DNA of 64,000 nucleotides, taken from Streptomyces asoensis (GTDB taxonomy: Bacteria > Actinomycetota > Actinomycetes > Streptomycetales > Streptomycetaceae). How positions within the stretch are numbered: the stretch's first letter is position 1; every line of letters begins with the position of its first letter. Position numbers and translations under genes: made by a program. This document shows, in pieces, positions 8,767 to 17,796 of the stretch. The DNA lies in assembly GCF_013085465.1 (NCBI RefSeq), contig NZ_CP049838.1, positions 6,572,001 to 6,636,000 of the forward strand. The letters are read 5' to 3'. The notes under the pieces were generated by a model, which saw only the letters and a program-made list of their open reading frames with translations, had not been told where the DNA came from and did not search any database.

Positions 8767-11700
8767 ATGCCCGCCCGTATCAGCGATCCCGAGCAGCTCA
8801 AGGAGCTCCTCGGGATCCCCTTCACCCCGGAGCAGACGGCCTGCATCACCGCGCCGCCCGCCCCGCAGGTGATCGTGGCCGGAGCCGGGTCGGGCAAGAC
8901 GACGGTGATGGCCGCGCGCGTGGTGTGGCTGGTCGGCACCGGCCAGGTCGCCTCCGACCAGGTCCTCGGCCTGACCTTCACCAACAAGGCCGCCGGAGAA
9001 CTCGCCGAGCGCGTCCGCAAGGCACTGGTAAAGGCGGGCGTCACCGACCCCGACGTCATCGACCCGGACAACCCGCCGGGCGAGCCGGTGATCTCCACCT
9101 ACCACTCCTTCGCGGGTCGCCTGCTGACCGACCACGGCCTGCGCATCGGCCTGGAGCCGACGTCCCGCCTGCTCGCCGACGCCACCCGCTACCAGCTCGC
9201 CGCGCGTGTGCTGCGCGAGGCCCCCGGCCCCTACCCGTCGCTCACCCGCTCCTTCGCCGACCTGATCAGCGACCTCCTCGCGCTCGACGCCGAACTCGCC
9301 GAACACCTCGTCCGGTCCGAGGACCTGCGTGCGTGGGACGCCGGACTGCTGAACGGCCTGGAGGGCGCCAGACTCACCAACGCCGACCTGCGCAAGGTGC
9401 CCGAGGCGGCCGCCGCCCGGCGCGAACTGGCCGAGCTGGTGCTGCGCTACCGGACCGCCAAGCGTGAGCGCGACCTGCTCGACTTCGGCGACCAGATCGC
9501 CCTGGCGGCCCGGCTCGCCCAGGTTCCCGAAGTGGGCCCGATCCTGCGCGAGGAGTTCCGTGTGGTCCTCCTCGACGAGTACCAGGACACGTCGGTGGCC
9601 CAGCGCATCCTCCTGGCCGGCCTGTTCGGCGGCGGCACCGGGCACCCCGTGACCGCCGTCGGCGACCCCTGCCAGGCCATCTACGGCTGGCGCGGCGCCT
9701 CCGTGGCGAACCTCGACGACTTCCCCGAGCACTTCGCGCACACCGACGGAAGCAGGGCGCGCCGCCAGTCGCTCAGCGAGAACCGCCGCAGCGGCGGCCG
9801 CCTCCTGGACCTCGCCAACGGCCTCGCCGAGCCGCTGCGCGCCATGCACGCGGGCGTGGAGGCCCTGCGCCCGGCCCCCGGTGCCGAGCGCGACGGAGCG
9901 GTCCGCTGCGCCCTCCTGAACACGCACGCCGAGGAGATGGACTGGATCGCCGACTCCATCGCCCACCTCGTGCGCACCGGCAAGGCACCCGGTGAGATCG
10001 CCGTCCTGTGCCGCACGGCCACCGACTTCGCGGAGATCCAGGGCGCGCTGGTCGCCCGGGACATCCCCGTCGAGGTGGTGGGTCTCTCCGGTCTCCTGCA
10101 CCTGCCCGAGGTCGCCGACCTGGTCGCCGTCTGCGAGGTCCTCCAGGACCCCGGCGCCAACGCCTCCCTGGTCCGCCTGCTCACCGGCCCGCGCTGGCGC
10201 ATCGGCCCCCGCGACCTCGCGCTCCTGGGCCGAAGGGCACGACTGCTCGTCACCCACGCGCGCGGGGACGGCGACGACGACCCGGACCGCCGCCTCGCCG
10301 AGGCCGTCGAGGGGATCGACCCGTCCGAGGTGATATCGCTCGCGGACGCCCTCGACACCTTCCTGGAGACGCCCCTGTACGGCGGCGGTGCCGGGTACGA
10401 CGACGGGCTGCCCTTCTCGCCGGACGCGCGCGTGCGGTTCGCGCGACTCGCCACCGAACTGCGCGACCTGCGCCGTTCCCTGTCCGACCCCTTGATGGAC
10501 GTATTGCACCGCGTCCTCGCCGTCACCGGCCTCGAGGTCGAACTGTCGGCGTCCCCGCAGGCCCTGGCCGCCCGGCGCCGCGAGACCCTGTCCAACTTCC
10601 TCGACATCGCCGCCTCCTTCGCCGCGAGCGAGAGCCAGGCGAGCCTGCTGGCCTTCCTCGCTTTCCTGCGCACCGCCGCCCAGTACGAGAAGGGCCTCGA
10701 CAACGCCCTCCCCGGCGGCGAGAACACCGTCAAGGTGCTCACCGCGCACAAGTCCAAGGGCCTGGAGTGGGACGTCGTCGCCGTCCCCGGCCTGGTCACC
10801 GGAACCTTCCCCAGCGGCCAGGGCCGCGAGAAGTGGACCGCCCAGGCCAAGGTGCTGCCGCACGCACTGCGCGGCGACGCCGACACCCTCCCCGACCTCG
10901 ACTCCTGGGACGCGCGGGGCATGAAGGCCTTCCACGAGGCCATGAAGGACCACCAGCACACCGAGGAACTCCGCCTCGGCTACGTCACCTTCACCCGCCC
11001 CCGCTCCCTGCTCCTCGGGTCCGGCCACTGGTGGGGGCCCACTCAGAAGAAGCCCCGCGGCCCGTCCGACTTCCTCCAGGAGCTGTACCGGCACTGCGCG
11101 GCCGGGCACGGCGAGATCGAGGCCTGGGCGGACGAACCGGAGGAGGGCGCGGAGAACCCCGTCCTGCACCGGGCGACGGCCGACCAGGTCTGGCCGCTTC
11201 CCCTGGACGACGACTCCCTCGCCCGCCGCCGCGCCGCCGCCGAGACCGTCCTCGCCCACCTGGAGGACCTCGCCTCGCACCAGGACGGCCACCCCGGCGC
11301 CACCCACGACCCGGACACCTACGACGACCCGGACTGGCCCCCGCCACCGGACGAGGACGAGCTCTCCTACGAGCCCGAGTACGACGAGCCGCAGTACGAC
11401 GACGCCGAATACGGCAATCCCGAGTACGACGAGCCGTCCCATGACGAGCCGTCCTATGGCGAGCCGTCCTACGACGAGTCCGACCCGTTCGGGGACGCGC
11501 CCTTCGCGGACACCCCCCTCGCCGTGCCCCACCAGGCGACGGCCCCCGAGCTTCCCGCGACCCGCCCGCGCAGGCACTCCCTCACCCCTGAGGAAGCCCG
11601 CGCCGTCGCCTCCTGGGACCGTGACCTCGACGCGCTCGCCGGCGAGCTGCTCCGCGCCCGCCGGAGCGTCACGGACGTGACCCTGCCCACGACCCTGACC

Positions 11701-12351
11701 GCCTCGCAGGTGCTGCGGCTGGCCGCCGACCCGGACGGTCTCGCGCAGGAACTCGCACGCCCCATGCCACGCCCCCCGCAACCGGCCGCGCGCCGGGGCA
11801 CCAGGTTCCACGCATGGGTGGAGGCCCGCTTCGAGGAGTTGACGCTCCCCCTGCTGGAACCGCACGAGCTGCCCGGCGACGACGCCGAGATCGCCGACGA
11901 ACGCGACCTGGAAGCCCTCAAGGAAGCCTTCGAGAGCACCGAGTACGCCCACCGCACGCCGTACCGCGTCGAGGCCCCCTTCCAGCTCGCCCTCGCCGGC
12001 CGCGTCGTTCGGGGCCGTATCGACGCGGTCTACAAGGAGGGCGACGGAGACACGGCCACCTACGACATCGTCGACTGGAAGACCCACCGGGCCCGCACCG
12101 CCGACCCCCTTCAGCTCGCCCTCTACCGGCTCGCGTGGGCCGAGCAGCAGGGTGTGCCCGTGGAATCCGTCACAGCGGCGTTCCTCTACGTACGCGGCGG
12201 CGACGTCGTACGGCCGGAGGGTCTGCCCGATCGTGCGGCCCTGGAGCGCCTGTTGACGGGGGAAGACGGCGCCGAGGACGACGGTGGCGGACCGGCCGCG
12301 CAAGTAAACCCTGCGCAAGGGCCCGGCGAGGATGTCGGTGCGGGCCGTTAG
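8767..12351 (+). CDS. adnB: Helicase-nuclease subunit AdnB (UvrD-like helicase + RecB-type nuclease)
   Basis: A 1194-aa partner of AdnA. Walker A GAGSGKT is at residues 39-45, motif II DEYQDTS near 270, motif III GDPCQAIYGWRG after it, and motif V TAHKSKGLEWDV. The nuclease module has GRIDAVYKE and the metal/catalytic DIVDWKTHR near residue 1099, followed by QLALYRLAW. In mycobacteria AdnB is the main translocating motor of the AdnAB end-resection machine. Between helicase and nuclease, residues about 860-916 (bases 11353-11515) are an unusual Asp/Glu/Tyr/Pro-rich run of imperfect EYDEP/SYDEP repeats, probably a disordered linker. The ATG at 8767 follows a -10-like element directly, so the mRNA may be leaderless. 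It ends 10 bases before the M20 peptidase start. Confidence 0.9.
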   Translation: MPARISDPEQLKELLGIPFTPEQTACITAPPAPQVIVAGAGSGKTTVMAARVVWLVGTGQVASDQVLGLTFTNKAAGELAERVRKALVKAGVTDPDVIDPDNPPGEPVISTYHSFAGRLLTDHGLRIGLEPTSRLLADATRYQLAARVLREAPGPYPSLTRSFADLISDLLALDAELAEHLVRSEDLRAWDAGLLNGLEGARLTNADLRKVPEAAAARRELAELVLRYRTAKRERDLLDFGDQIALAARLAQVPEVGPILREEFRVVLLDEYQDTSVAQRILLAGLFGGGTGHPVTAVGDPCQAIYGWRGASVANLDDFPEHFAHTDGSRARRQSLSENRRSGGRLLDLANGLAEPLRAMHAGVEALRPAPGAERDGAVRCALLNTHAEEMDWIADSIAHLVRTGKAPGEIAVLCRTATDFAEIQGALVARDIPVEVVGLSGLLHLPEVADLVAVCEVLQDPGANASLVRLLTGPRWRIGPRDLALLGRRARLLVTHARGDGDDDPDRRLAEAVEGIDPSEVISLADALDTFLETPLYGGGAGYDDGLPFSPDARVRFARLATELRDLRRSLSDPLMDVLHRVLAVTGLEVELSASPQALAARRRETLSNFLDIAASFAASESQASLLAFLAFLRTAAQYEKGLDNALPGGENTVKVLTAHKSKGLEWDVVAVPGLVTGTFPSGQGREKWTAQAKVLPHALRGDADTLPDLDSWDARGMKAFHEAMKDHQHTEELRLGYVTFTRPRSLLLGSGHWWGPTQKKPRGPSDFLQELYRHCAAGHGEIEAWADEPEEGAENPVLHRATADQVWPLPLDDDSLARRRAAAETVLAHLEDLASHQDGHPGATHDPDTYDDPDWPPPPDEDELSYEPEYDEPQYDDAEYGNPEYDEPSHDEPSYGEPSYDESDPFGDAPFADTPLAVPHQATAPELPATRPRRHSLTPEEARAVASWDRDLDALAGELLRARRSVTDVTLPTTLTASQVLRLAADPDGLAQELARPMPRPPQPAARRGTRFHAWVEARFEELTLPLLEPHELPGDDAEIADERDLEALKEAFESTEYAHRTPYRVEAPFQLALAGRVVRGRIDAVYKEGDGDTATYDIVDWKTHRARTADPLQLALYRLAWAEQQGVPVESVTAAFLYVRGGDVVRPEGLPDRAALERLLTGEDGAEDDGGGPAAQVNPAQGPGEDVGAGR

Positions 12352-12361
12352 GCTCGTGACC

Positions 12362-13774
12362 ATGAGCCATACCGTTGACAGTGCCGTCAGCGCCGTCCGC
12401 ACGTACATCGAGCAGCACCGCGCCGCCTTCCTCGACGACCTCGCCGAATGGCTGCGCATCCCGTCGGTGTCGGCGCAGCCCGACCACGCCCCCGACGTAC
12501 GGCGCAGCGCGGACTGGCTCGCGGCCAAGCTCAAGGAGACCGGCTTCCCGACCGTCGAGGTCTGGCAGACGCCGGGCGCGCCGGCCGTCTACGCGGAGTG
12601 GCCGTCCGGCGATCCGCAGGCTCCCACCGTCCTGGTCTACGGCCATCACGACGTGCAGCCCGCCGCCCGCGAGGACGGCTGGGACACCGACCCCTTCGAG
12701 CCCGTCGTCCGCGGAAACCGCCTGCACGCGCGGGGAGCGGCCGACGACAAGGGCCAGGTCTTCTTCCACACCCTCGGTGTCCGCGCCCATCTCGCCGCCA
12801 CCGGCCGCCGGGCCCCGGCCGTCGGCCTCAAGCTGCTGATCGAGGGCGAGGAGGAGTCCAGCTCCCCGAACTTCCGCGCCCTGGTCGAGGAGCAGGCGGA
12901 ACGGCTCGCCGCGGATGCCGTGATCGTCTCCGACACCGGTATGTGGTCCGAGGACACCCCCACGGTGTGCACCGGCATGCGCGGCCTCGCCGAGTGCGAG
13001 ATCCGGCTGTTCGGCCCCGACCAGGACATCCACTCGGGCTCCTTCGGCGGTGCCGTGCCCAACCCGGCCACCGCGGCCGCCCGCCTTGTCGCGGCCCTGC
13101 ACGACGAGCACGCACGCGTGGCCGTTCCCGGCTTCTACGACGGCATCGTCGAGCTCACCGACCGCGAGCGCGAGCTCTTCGCGGAGCTGCCGTTCGACGA
13201 GGACCGGTGGCTGCGCACAGCCAGGTCGCGCGCCACCCACGGCGAGGCCGGACACACCACCCTGGAGCGCGTCTGGGCCCGCCCCACCGCCGAGGTCAAC
13301 GGCATCGGCGGCGGCTACCAGGGCCCGGGCAGCAAAACGATCATCCCGTCCTCGGCCTTTGTGAAGCTGTCGTTCCGGCTGGTCGCCGGCCAGGACCCCG
13401 AGCACGTGGAGAAGGCCGTTCGCGACTGGGCCGCCGAGCAGCTGCCCGCCGGGATCCGGCACGAGATCACGTTCAGCCCGGCCACGCGCCCTTGTCTGAC
13501 CCCGCTGGACCATCCGGCCCTCCGGTCCGTGGTCCGCGCCATGGGCCGCGCCTTCGAAGGGCCCGTCCGCTTCACCCGGGAAGGCGGCTCGGGACCGGCC
13601 GCCGACCTTCAGGAGGTCCTCGGCGCCCCCGTGCTCTTCCTGGGCATCTCCGTCCCCTCGGACGGCTGGCACGCGCCGAACGAGAAGGTCGAGCTGGATC
13701 TCCTCCTCAAGGGCGTCGAGACCACCGCGTACCTCTGGGGCGACCTGGCCGAGAACTGGCGTCATGCGCCCTGA
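12362..13774 (+). CDS. M20 family metallopeptidase / dipeptidase
   Basis: A 470-aa cytosolic zinc peptidase of the M20/M28 (ArgE/DapE/PepV-like) type. Metal-binding and catalytic motifs are VYGHHDVQP (His plus Asp), ARGAADDKGQ (bridging Asp), LIEGEEESSS (catalytic Glu and metal Glu) and a closing GWHAPNEKVE with the last metal His. The middle contains the dimerisation or lid domain. These enzymes cleave dipeptides or related amide bonds; the exact substrate is not predictable. The ATG at 12362 is chosen; a TAGGCT -10-like element at 12349-12354 suggests a leaderless or near-leaderless transcript. The upstream frame to 12332 would overlap adnB. It sits between adnB and nudC on the same strand. 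Confidence 0.9.
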   Translation: MSHTVDSAVSAVRTYIEQHRAAFLDDLAEWLRIPSVSAQPDHAPDVRRSADWLAAKLKETGFPTVEVWQTPGAPAVYAEWPSGDPQAPTVLVYGHHDVQPAAREDGWDTDPFEPVVRGNRLHARGAADDKGQVFFHTLGVRAHLAATGRRAPAVGLKLLIEGEEESSSPNFRALVEEQAERLAADAVIVSDTGMWSEDTPTVCTGMRGLAECEIRLFGPDQDIHSGSFGGAVPNPATAAARLVAALHDEHARVAVPGFYDGIVELTDRERELFAELPFDEDRWLRTARSRATHGEAGHTTLERVWARPTAEVNGIGGGYQGPGSKTIIPSSAFVKLSFRLVAGQDPEHVEKAVRDWAAEQLPAGIRHEITFSPATRPCLTPLDHPALRSVVRAMGRAFEGPVRFTREGGSGPAADLQEVLGAPVLFLGISVPSDGWHAPNEKVELDLLLKGVETTAYLWGDLAENWRHAP

Positions 13775-13929
13775 CGCCCCCGCACGGTCCGGAGGGGAGA
13801 CGCGCGCGGGGCACACTGGAAAGACCGCCCCGCACCGCGACACCGCACCGGAACCGGTCGTCCGCTGCCGTACGTCCCGCTGAACCGCCCGCCGAAACAA
13901 CCGTTCCACCGGGGGAGTTGGAAGTACCC

Positions 13930-14874
13930 GTGACCACCTGGACCGACCAGAACGCCGATCGACCCATCTCGCTCACCGCGCCGAGCGGTGTCGACCGGGC
14001 CGCCCACCACCGGCTCGACGAGGCCTGGCTCGCCGCGGCGTGGAGCCACCCCACGACGCGTTGCTTCGTCGTCTCCGGCGGTCAGGTCCTCATCGACGAG
14101 ACGTCCGAAGGCCACACCGAGCTCCTCATGACCCCGTCGTTCGAGGCGCCCCTCACCGAGGCGCACCGCTACTTCCTGGGGACCGACGAGGACGGCGTCA
14201 GCTACTTCGCCCTCCAGAAGGACGCGCTGCCCGGCCGTATCGACCAGTCCGCGCGCCCGGCCGGTCTGCGGGAGGCCGGCCTGCTGCTGTCGCCGCGCGA
14301 GACGGGACTGATGGTCCACGCGGTGGCCCTGGAGAACTGGCAGCGCCTGCACCGCTTCTGCTCCCGCTGCGGCGAGCGCACGGTGATCGCCGCGGCCGGC
14401 CATATCCGCCGCTGCCCGGCCTGTGGTGCCGAGCACTACCCGCGCACCGACCCCGCGGTGATCATGGCCGTCACGGACGAGGAGGACCGCATCCTGCTCG
14501 GTCGCCAGGTCCACTGGCCCGAGGGCCGCTTCTCGACCCTCGCCGGCTTCGTCGAGCCGGGCGAGTCCATCGAGCAGTCCGTGCGCCGCGAGGTCTTCGA
14601 GGAGGCAGGCGTCACCGTCGGCCAGGTCGACTACATCGCCAGCCAGCCCTGGCCCTTCCCGTCCAGCCTCATGCTGGGCTTCATGGCCCGCGCCACGTCC
14701 ACCGAGATCAACGTCGACGGCGACGAGATCCACGAGGCCCGCTGGTTCTCCCGCGACGAACTCGGCGCCGCCTTCGAGTCCGGCGAGGTGCTGCCCCCCT
14801 ACGGCATCTCCATCGCGGCCCGTCTGATCGAGCTCTGGTACGGCAAGCCGCTGCCGACCCGCAGCTTCATCTGA
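13930..14874 (+). CDS. nudC: NAD(H) pyrophosphatase / deNADding Nudix hydrolase NudC
   Basis: A 314-aa Nudix hydrolase with all NudC hallmarks: an N-terminal domain, a four-cysteine zinc ribbon (FCSRCGERT near residue 145 and RRCPACGAEHYP about 18 residues later), the Nudix box GFVEPGESIEQ...REVFEEAGV at about 207-229, and the NADH-specific SQPWPFPSS downstream. It hydrolyses NADH to NMNH and AMP and can remove NAD caps from RNA. The GTG at 13930 is supported by the GGAAG five bases upstream and by homology starting there; the frame is open much further upstream inside the M20 gene. It is followed by a strong bidirectional hairpin and then convergent mycoredoxin. The same nudC-mrx-uvrD2 order occurs in mycobacteria. 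Confidence 0.93.
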   Translation: MTTWTDQNADRPISLTAPSGVDRAAHHRLDEAWLAAAWSHPTTRCFVVSGGQVLIDETSEGHTELLMTPSFEAPLTEAHRYFLGTDEDGVSYFALQKDALPGRIDQSARPAGLREAGLLLSPRETGLMVHAVALENWQRLHRFCSRCGERTVIAAAGHIRRCPACGAEHYPRTDPAVIMAVTDEEDRILLGRQVHWPEGRFSTLAGFVEPGESIEQSVRREVFEEAGVTVGQVDYIASQPWPFPSSLMLGFMARATSTEINVDGDEIHEARWFSRDELGAAFESGEVLPPYGISIAARLIELWYGKPLPTRSFI

Positions 14875-14881
14875 CCCACGA

Positions 14882-14929
14882 CGCGAGAAGGGCGGCCCCC
14901 CGAGGTATCGGGGGGCCGCCCTTCTCGCG
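14882..14929. terminator. Long hairpin between convergent nudC and mycoredoxin genes
   Basis: A near-perfect inverted repeat: a 22-base arm beginning CGCGAGAAGGGCGGCC, a GTAT loop, and the complementary arm. It lies eight bases after the nudC stop and 22 bases after the convergent mycoredoxin stop, so it can serve both transcripts as a bidirectional terminator. Confidence 0.85.
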
Positions 14930-14951
14930 TACGGCTACGCGCCGAACGCGG

Positions 14952-15194
14952 TCACGCGCCGATCTTCTGCTTCACCTGCGCCAGCGACGGGTTCGTCAGC
15001 GTGGAGCCGTCGGGGAACAGCACGGTCGGAACCGTCTGGTTTCCGCCATTGGCCTTCTCCACGAACGCCGCGGAATCCGGGTCCTGCTCGATGTTGATCT
15101 CGGTGTATCCGATGCCCTCGCGGTCGAGCTGCTTCTTCAGCCGCTGGCAGTAGCCGCACCACGTGGTGCTGTACATCGTCACAGTGCCCAGCAT
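14952..15194 (-). CDS. mrx1: Mycoredoxin (glutaredoxin-like thiol reductase)
   Basis: An 80-aa glutaredoxin-fold protein with active site WCGYC (Cys13 and Cys16) and the cis-proline segment TVPTVLFPDGS. Mycoredoxins reduce mycothiol-protein mixed disulfides in actinobacteria. The ATG at 15194 is preceded by AAGGAG about ten bases upstream and gives the normal family length; longer in-frame versions would add non-homologous residues. The gene faces nudC and is divergent from uvrD2. A perfect sigma-R promoter consensus lies upstream on the same strand (15243-15269), which fits induction by thiol oxidation. The orthologue Rv3198A sits in the equivalent place in M. tuberculosis. Confidence 0.92.
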   Translation of the reverse strand: MLGTVTMYSTTWCGYCQRLKKQLDREGIGYTEINIEQDPDSAAFVEKANGGNQTVPTVLFPDGSTLTNPSLAQVKQKIGA

Positions 15195-15242
15195 GTCTCT
15201 TGTGCTCCTTCGGCGGGTCGGGGCAGGCGGTTGCAGAGGGAG

Positions 15243-15269
15243 AACGTACTTGAAAGGGCCACCATTCCC
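15243..15269 (-). promoter_or_regulatory. Sigma-R (SigR) promoter of the mycoredoxin gene
   Basis: Read on the minus strand, this is GGGAAT, exactly 18 bases, then GTT, the established consensus for SigR of Streptomyces. The GTT lies about 48 bases before the mycoredoxin ATG. A second GGGAAT begins 18 bases further upstream but has no GTT at the right distance. Confidence 0.8.
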
Positions 15270-15393
15270 GCCGGGTGGCATTCCCTCGAGGCATGGACCT
15301 CCGAGGGTGACACTCGCCGCATTCATACGACTGCGAGGGCCCACCTGTGGACAACCGGCTCGCCCGTCTCCGCCGACCTGGCAGCATGGCCAT

Positions 15394-17607
15394 GTGACAG
15401 CAGCAACGCACTCCCCCCTCTTCCCGCAGGTACCGGACTCGGCCGACGCGGTGCTCGAAGGGCTCGACCCCGAGCAGCGCGAGGTGGCCACCGCCCTGCA
15501 CGGTCCGGTGTGCGTGCTGGCAGGAGCGGGCACGGGCAAGACCCGGGCGATCACCCACCGCATCGCCTACGGGGTACGCGCAGGCATCCTGAACCCCTCC
15601 AGTGTGCTGGCCGTCACCTTCACCAACCGTGCCGCCGGGGAGATGCGGGGCCGGCTGCGCCTGCTCGGCGCCCAGGGCGTCCAGGCCCGCACCTTCCACT
15701 CCGCGGCCCTGCGTCAGCTTCAGTACTTCTGGCCGAAAGCGATCGGTGGCTCCCTGCCCCGGCTCGCCGACCGCAAGATCCAGCTCGTCGCCGACGCGGC
15801 GGCCGCCTGCCGCATCCGTCTCGACCGGGGCGAGCTGCGGGACGCCACCGCGGAGATCGAGTGGTCCAAGGTCACCCAGACCGTCCCCGCCGACTACGCC
15901 CTGGCCGCCGCCAAGGCGGGCCGCGAGATCCCCCGCGACCCCGCCGAGATCGCCCAGCTCTACGCGGCCTACGAGGACCTCAAGCGGCAGCGCGGTGTCA
16001 TCGACTTCGAGGACGTCCTGCTGCTGACCGTCGCCGTCCTCCAGGACCGGCACGACATCGCCGAGCAGGTCCGCGCCCAGTACCAGCACTTCGTGGTCGA
16101 CGAGTACCAGGACGTCAGCCCGCTCCAGCAGCGCCTGCTGGAACTGTGGCTCGGCGAGCGGGACGACCTGTGCGTGGTCGGGGACGCCAGCCAGACGATC
16201 TACTCCTTCACCGGAGCCACCCCCGACCACCTCCTCGACTTCCGCACCCGCCACCCCGGCGCCACCGTCGTCAAGCTGGTCCGCGACTACCGCTCCACCC
16301 CCCAGGTCGTCCACCTCGCCAACGGTCTGCTCTCCCAGGCCCGGGGCCGCGCCGCGGACCACCGTCTGGAGCTCGTCTCCCAGCGCGGCCCGGGACCCGA
16401 GCCCGGCTACGGCGACTACCCCGACGAGCCCGCCGAGGCCGAGGGCGCGGCCCGCCGGATCCGCGAGCTTCTCGACGCCGGCGTCCCGGCCGCGGAGATC
16501 GCCGTCCTGTTCCGCACCAACGCACAGTCGGAGACGTACGAGCAGGCACTCGCCGACCGCGGCATCCCGTACCAGCTGCGCGGCGCGGAGCGCTTCTTCG
16601 ACCGCCCCGAGGTCCGCAAGGCGGGCGTCGCCCTGCGCGGCGCGGCCCGTTTCGGCGGCAACGACACCCTCCTCGAGGACGCCGTCGACCTGCCCTCCCA
16701 GGTACGTGCCGTCCTCTCGGGGGAGGGCTGGACACCGCAGCCGCCGGCCGGCTCCGGAGCCGTCAGAGAACGCTGGGAGTCACTGGCGGCGCTGGTCAGC
16801 CTCGCGCAGGACTTCGCCGCCGCGCAGTCCGGCGCCACCCTCGCCGACCTGGTCGCCGAGCTCGACGAACGGGCGAACGCCCAGCACGCCCCGACCGTCC
16901 AGGGCGTCACCCTGGCCTCCCTGCACTCGGCCAAGGGCCTGGAGTGGGACGTCGTCTTCCTGGTCGGTGTCGCCGAGGGCATGATGCCGATCAGCTACGC
17001 CAAGACCGACGAGCAGATCGAGGAGGAGCGCCGTCTCCTCTACGTCGGAGTCACCCGGGCCCGGGAGCGCCTGTATGTCTCCTGGGCGCTCTCCCGCTCA
17101 CCCGGCGGCCGTCCGAGCCGCCGTCCCAGCCGCTTCCTCGACGGCCTGCGTCCCGGGTCGGGCGCCGCCGCCGGCCGCGGTGGCAACGGTGCCAACGGAG
17201 GCACCGGAGGCATCGAGCGCGGCTTCACCGGTGCCGCGGCGGGTGCCCCCGTCGAGCGGCGCCGGACCCAGCGGACCCCGGCCCGCTGCCGGGTCTGCGG
17301 GCGCACCCTGACCGACGCCGGCGAGATGAAGCTGATGCGCTGCGAGGAGTGCCCCTCCGACATGGACGAGGGGCTGTACGAACGGCTGCGCGACTGGCGG
17401 GCGGTCCAGGCACAGCGGGCGGGACAGCCCGCGTTCTGTGTCTTCACCGACAAGACCCTGATGGCGATCGCCGAGACCGTCCCCGAGCAGGAGGGCGAGC
17501 TCGCGCGGATCCCGGGGGTCGGCGTACGCAAGCTCAACCGCTACGGAGCCGATGTCCTGGCCATCTGCGCAGGCCAAGACGTCGAAGGGGGCGACGAGGG
17601 GGACTGA
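15394..17607 (+). CDS. uvrD2: ATP-dependent DNA helicase UvrD2 (with tetracysteine and HRDC domains)
   Basis: A 737-aa superfamily-1 helicase: Walker A GAGTGKT at residues 44-50, motif II DEYQDVS near 236, GDASQTIYSFTG, and LHSAKGLEWD. The C-terminus has the two features that define UvrD2: a CxxC-14-CxxC tetracysteine motif (CRVC ... CEEC, from residue 632) and an HRDC domain (about 670-735). In mycobacteria UvrD2 is an essential 3'-5' helicase. The GTG at 15394 is taken because an in-frame stop-free run upstream contains no homologous sequence and the GTG begins the normal VTAATHS N-terminus. It is divergent from mycoredoxin, and the wblC promoter begins 35 bases after its stop. Confidence 0.93.
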   Translation: MTAATHSPLFPQVPDSADAVLEGLDPEQREVATALHGPVCVLAGAGTGKTRAITHRIAYGVRAGILNPSSVLAVTFTNRAAGEMRGRLRLLGAQGVQARTFHSAALRQLQYFWPKAIGGSLPRLADRKIQLVADAAAACRIRLDRGELRDATAEIEWSKVTQTVPADYALAAAKAGREIPRDPAEIAQLYAAYEDLKRQRGVIDFEDVLLLTVAVLQDRHDIAEQVRAQYQHFVVDEYQDVSPLQQRLLELWLGERDDLCVVGDASQTIYSFTGATPDHLLDFRTRHPGATVVKLVRDYRSTPQVVHLANGLLSQARGRAADHRLELVSQRGPGPEPGYGDYPDEPAEAEGAARRIRELLDAGVPAAEIAVLFRTNAQSETYEQALADRGIPYQLRGAERFFDRPEVRKAGVALRGAARFGGNDTLLEDAVDLPSQVRAVLSGEGWTPQPPAGSGAVRERWESLAALVSLAQDFAAAQSGATLADLVAELDERANAQHAPTVQGVTLASLHSAKGLEWDVVFLVGVAEGMMPISYAKTDEQIEEERRLLYVGVTRARERLYVSWALSRSPGGRPSRRPSRFLDGLRPGSGAAAGRGGNGANGGTGGIERGFTGAAAGAPVERRRTQRTPARCRVCGRTLTDAGEMKLMRCEECPSDMDEGLYERLRDWRAVQAQRAGQPAFCVFTDKTLMAIAETVPEQEGELARIPGVGVRKLNRYGADVLAICAGQDVEGGDEGD

Positions 17608-17641
17608 GGGCGGACGACTGGGCAACTGATCCGAACTCGTC

Positions 17642-17682
17642 GAAAAAATAGTTTGCGCATGCCCCGGCAATCCCCATAGGTT
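17642..17682 (+). promoter_or_regulatory. wblC promoter with AT-rich WblC/WhiB7 box
   Basis: GAAAAAATA (17642-17650) lies directly upstream of TTGCGC (-35, 17653-17658), with TAGGTT (-10, 17677-17682) after an 18-base spacer. An A/T run next to the -35 hexamer of a housekeeping-type promoter is the known signature of WhiB7/WblC-activated promoters, including its own. In this GC-rich sequence the A-run stands out. Transcription should start near 17689, giving a leader of about 600 bases. Confidence 0.75.
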
Positions 17683-17796
17683 CTTAGACACGGGAACGGC
17701 GGCCTTCTCGAAGGCCCTGATTCCGTGCTGTACTTGCATACCCGCCGGACCGGATTCACCCCCGGTCCCCCGAGACGCCGAGAGGAGGCGATTCCA

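Noticed and set aside
8731..12534. A 1267-codon open frame on the minus strand opposite adnB
   Set aside because: It mirrors adnB codons, is Gly/Val/Gln-rich with no domain, and adnB has complete helicase and nuclease motifs. Other long antisense frames (1714-4227, 59248-62385, 32390-35383) are rejected for the same reason: GC-rich codon bias removes stops from shadow frames.
15270..15292. Second GGGAAT upstream of the mycoredoxin gene as another SigR promoter
   Set aside because: Eighteen bases after it there is TGG, not GTT, so it fails the consensus.
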